Shown: positions 60,804 to 64,000 of the stretch, one piece after another
Layout: each line of letters begins with the position of its first letter
Position numbering within the stretch: position 1 is the stretch's first letter
Translations under genes and position numbers: made by a program
Notes under the pieces: generated by a model
What the model saw: only the letters and a program-made list of their open reading frames with translations
Told to the model about the DNA's origin: nothing
Database searches by the model: none
Source of the DNA: Bryum argenteum
Taxonomy: Eukaryota > Streptophyta > Bryopsida > Bryales > Bryaceae
Length of the DNA: 64,000 nucleotides
Direction: 5' to 3'
Assembly: GCA_037043015.1 (NCBI GenBank)
Contig: CM073329.1
Location: 3,488,648-3,552,647, forward strand

Positions 60804-63289
60804 ATGTGCATGGAGGTTCACAATTGCAACCTATACTCGAAATGGATCAAGAGAAATTGACAGACGAGATTTGCCGATGCTTTCGTGCTCTCATACCGAC
60901 AGTTCTTCACTTTGCACGCTCACACTCGAATCATACAAAACGTCCTCTTTGTCGTTGAAGTTTTGGTTATAAATAATTTAGCAGACTGAGTTTGTCTGTA
61001 AGATGATTTCTCAGGGTACTGATTGAAACAATGAAAACCAGCAGACCCTAAATTTATTCGTCCACTGAGTCGAACGAAGTCATACAATGTAAAAAAATGA
61101 AATAAAAGCTTACTCTCTCCTTATATTCGTTGGAAGCTCAAACACCGAAACCTCAGTCAATCGCAAGTCCCCTTCTTTAGACAACTGATACTACAGCAAC
61201 TGGAACTGAAAATTCACTAATCAAGGATCCTTTAGAGCCTCTTTAGCCTTTACTTCAATCTTTCTTTGTAGGTTTCTTGCTGATTGGTCAAAATGAGATA
61301 TTTTTCCGATGGGGACTCTCATTTGATCGACGATCATTTGATAGCAGCACCTCGGGTTCTTCTAGACTTTGTCTGAGTAAAATGCCATCATGCACAGCTA
61401 AAGTTGTAAACCGTGCCACCAGTTGTAAACCGTGCCACCGCCACTCCATCACGGAATACTCTGCAAGCCACGACGTGTGCATAAGGTTAAGTCTGTCAGT
61501 CGCTTGTAGCTTGTTGACTCCACTCGTAGTGGAGGACCTACAATCCGAACGCGATCGTGAAAGACTGTGCGTTGTGCAGGATATAGGAATTCCTTGGACC
61601 TTTATCAGGTCAACTTCCACCAGATTATGTGATCCTCCAACTGTCCTTGATCTGCCCAGGCAAGGGAGCCATGTGGTTGCATTGTGATTCAACTCGACCG
61701 AGCCATGAGTCATCTGGCTCACCTTGAACTCCTCCTGCCATCTCAAGGTCAAAATCAGTACAAGATTTAGTCACAATCATCAAGTTTAAGAAGAGGAGGG
61801 ATGTTTTTGTATCACTAAGCCTCTCGTACGTGCGTTGATAGTTCACGGTGATGGCTAACCGTGAACTCGACCTGCCATCTCAAGGTCAAAATCAGCACAA
61901 GATTTAGTCGCATCAAGTTTAAGAAGAGGAGGGATGTCCTGAATCACTAAGCCTCGAGGCGAGAGAGGAGATTGATATTACATTACTGTAGAAAACTAGC
62001 GCGAGACTTGACGGTGGAGAAAATCGTTGGTAAACAGTCTACACAACTCAAGGCCGAGATCACGAGGCGACTAACGAGAAACTACGAAATCAAGACACAC
62101 GTGTACGACTTCTTTGTGACAACGGACACTTGTTTGGGCGACACACATGTCAAGCCTCTCTACATGAATTGCGGCGCCTGGAGTTTCGCCAATCCCGCTC
62201 GGAGACTGTGGAGGACGAGATTGCTTGACACGGTCTCCGGCCGAATCCGACACGATACATCGGATTATGATGGAGCATGGACCGAAATTGGCGCAATGTT
62301 TGAGACTTCGAGGATTTCGACTACATAAACCAGGTTTGTGTTAGTATGCCATTGAACCGTTAGTAAGCTTTCTCATCAACACCTCTCTCTCCTCGCTTCC
62401 CTACACGTTGTGCACACAGATCCATAGTTTGCGATCAAATGGCGATCTCCATAGTGAAGCAAGCGGACAGGCTTTCTCACCAACACCTCTCTCTCCTCGC
62501 TTCCCTACAAGGTTATGCACACAGATCCATAGTTTGCGATCAAATGGCGATCTCCATGGTGAAGCAAGCCAGGACCGGGCATGGTGGCTCTGGCGATTCT
62601 ATTGGTGGCGTTCTCGCTCATGAGCGGGGTGGACCGGCAGTGAGTCACAGATGACTCATCTCCGTTGGCGATGGCGAGAGAGGACATTCAATCTTGATCT
62701 TGATCATGCATGGTGCATCATGTATGTACGGATGCATCATCATGTATGCATCACATATCATGCATGTGTCATCATACAATCGTCGCAGACGATCTGAAGA
62801 ATATTTTTCATGAGAATGTGATTTCATCCACTAGATGATTATCATCCATTTCGACTTGATCGGGAGTGATAGCCGAATTCTCACTCGCCAAATCCAAAGA
62901 TGTGATTATTCGATTGCAATTTGTGATCGAGCTTCCGATGATCGTGACAAATGAGGTTTCGACGCATGCATCAGCAAGTGCCAGGTAATTCTTTTGTATT
63001 CAGCCATTACTCGTCTCTCGTCTAAGCATTGCAAGAATTCGTTCTGGAGAGCTCCTGAATTGCAACAATTCTGTGCATGAAAATAGGGTTTCGATAATTT
63101 GGAGGCTTATGAGGAAGACAATCATGCTTTGTGGCAGAGTGATATTCTCGCGAAAGTATGCTCGTTTCAGTAACTTGTGATGTTGGATCCATTGCAAGGG
63201 ATCCCCTTCGTACTATGATAAATTTCTTACAATGACCTTCATAGGCACTTCGTTAGCTTACACCGACCTTTTGTAGCGGATAGTGTGCA
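60804..63289. other. Intergenic region with small tandem duplications
   Basis: No convincing gene. Bases about 61,560-61,685 can be read as DIGIPWTFIRSTSTRLCDPP, faintly like part of an isoflavone-reductase-type protein, too weak to call. A duplication of about 136 bp ('ctgccatctcaaggtcaaaa' at about 61,735 and 61,871) and one of 104 bp ('aacacctctctctcctcgct', units from 62,367 and 62,471) follow. Bases 62,700-62,780 are a 'gcatcatcatgtatg' low-complexity stretch. Confidence 0.5.
62367..62575 (+). repeat. 104-bp tandem duplication
   Basis: Two near-identical units that include 'agatccatagtttgcgatca' and 'aatggcgatctccat'. The short frames across them are shared by both copies and not considered genes. 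Confidence 0.85.
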
Positions 63290-63558
63290 ATGGAAGTCGC
63301 CTCCAACAAGCCAGATTTCTGTGGGGTTCAGCGTCGAGCACTTTTGCTTCGAAACTTGCATTACTTTGACCGCATGAATCATGCTCGTGGGTCCAGGCAA
63401 GCTTCGAGCACTGATCTTGTCGCATTTCCTCTCAAAGTTAGTGCAAGCTCTATCTCGAACAATTTTATTGTTGCTTCTTAAACTGTATGTGGAGATGCAT
63501 TAAGGTCGTATCCCGGAACTTAAACCATCAGTCACGAAGCATTCCTAAACTTGTGCAG

Positions 63559-63863
63559 GTTGCAGCAATTGGTGTGCGAGTGTCAAGGTGGAACACGTAC
63601 CACGGGCTTCCATTAAATATACAGATCTGTCGCCATTTTCCAACATTCTGCCATGCGGTACCTCGGACTACTCTGCCACGAGTGTGGGGAAGCTTTTGGA
63701 GGACTCCAGGCAGGTGGACGATGCGAGTTTGTTAAAGCTTTTGCACGATTGCTTGCTTGAAGAATTTGCAGCGAAGTTCGATTTGCATTTGGTTACTCCT
63801 GCTACACTATCACCATTCCCCCATGTACTTGTTCCTGGAGCTGGAGACCTGGATTCGAAGTAA
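63559..63863 (+). pseudogene. C-terminal fragment of plastid-type lipoyl(octanoyl) transferase, frameshifted
   Basis: After an acceptor (ttgtgcag) the sequence reads VAAIGVRVSRWNTYHGLPLN and then, one frame over, TDLSPFSNILPCGTSD, followed by LLHDCLLEEFAAKFDLHL and a stop at 63,861-63,863. This is the conserved end of LIP2/LipB octanoyltransferases, which move octanoate from acyl-carrier protein to lipoate-dependent enzymes; the 'VRVSRW.TYHGL.LN' form resembles plastid LIP2p. One base is missing at about 63,615-63,625 (aat-at-aca). The family motif upstream (RGGDVTYHGPGQ type) is not seen in the preceding kilobase. It is a decayed copy, or a partial gene with an assembly error. Confidence 0.6.
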
Positions 63864-64000
63864 AGCCCTTATTGTAACCTCAAGGTCACCTGGCTTGAGC
63901 TTTTGTTACTGTACCATATTCCGATCGAGTTTCTGGGAACTTATCAATATTGACAGTCACAATATTTTTTCACATATTGTGTTGTTACAGTTATTATCGA

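Noticed and set aside
61288-61752. 154-aa minus-strand and 136-aa plus-strand frames, the latter with GIPWTFIRS
   Set aside because: Only a few residues resemble isoflavone-reductase-like proteins, and no Rossmann motif or flanking exons were found.
61972-62328. 118-aa frame right of the tRNA gene
   Set aside because: No ATG near the start, no recognised domain, and no splice context.

Overview
This is a nuclear contig from a land plant. Its genes carry GT-AG introns and its families are plant ones: a GH1 beta-glucosidase, an extended SDR of the cinnamoyl-CoA/dihydroflavonol reductase type, an F-box protein and a lipoyl-pathway octanoyltransferase. The sequence is AT-rich, gene-poor and full of nested DNA transposons. 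A MULE transposase with a C-terminal SWIM zinc finger, of the type seen here, suggests a seed-free plant (moss, liverwort, lycophyte or fern), but the species cannot be named from sequence alone.

The left third (about 4.6-22.4 kb) is the main discovery. It is a roughly 17.8 kb MULE-like element with related terminal inverted repeats and an identical 10-bp target-site duplication at both ends. On the minus strand it holds a decayed MULE/SWIM transposase gene. Divergently on the plus strand it holds three spliced genes: a 210-aa basic/acidic protein, a 168-aa protein with a basic tail, and a ten-exon gene for a protein of about 1,181 aa. That large protein joins a ParB-like domain (a Gly-Asn-His-Arg motif) to a circularly permuted, DNA-methylase-like C-terminal domain whose catalytic motif is altered. 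A ParB-methylase architecture is more familiar from phages and bacterial mobile elements, so finding it as transposon cargo in a plant is the most interesting feature here.

Two related non-autonomous fold-back elements (8,465-10,719 and 26,166-30,693) have CAGGG termini, exact 8-bp target duplications (hAT-like), long inverted arms and GC-rich arrays of near-palindromic CGACCG/CGGTCG units. Each sits inside a transposase reading frame, one in the giant MULE and one in a Tc1/mariner-like element (25,499-32,127). In both cases the host frame is continuous when the insert plus one duplication copy is ignored.

The stretch from 22.4 to 53 kb is mostly old repeats, MITEs and degenerate tandem arrays. 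It holds only a small coiled-coil ORF (37.0 kb) and an intronless F-box gene (38.7-39.9 kb) whose 3' region is repeated about six times.

The right end is ordinary plant genic DNA: an intact 11-exon beta-glucosidase gene (53.5-56.7 kb), an intact 6-exon SDR gene (57.6-60.4 kb), a tRNA-Ser(AGA) gene (60.7-60.8 kb, minus strand) and a frameshifted C-terminal fragment of a plastid-type octanoyltransferase (63.6-63.9 kb).
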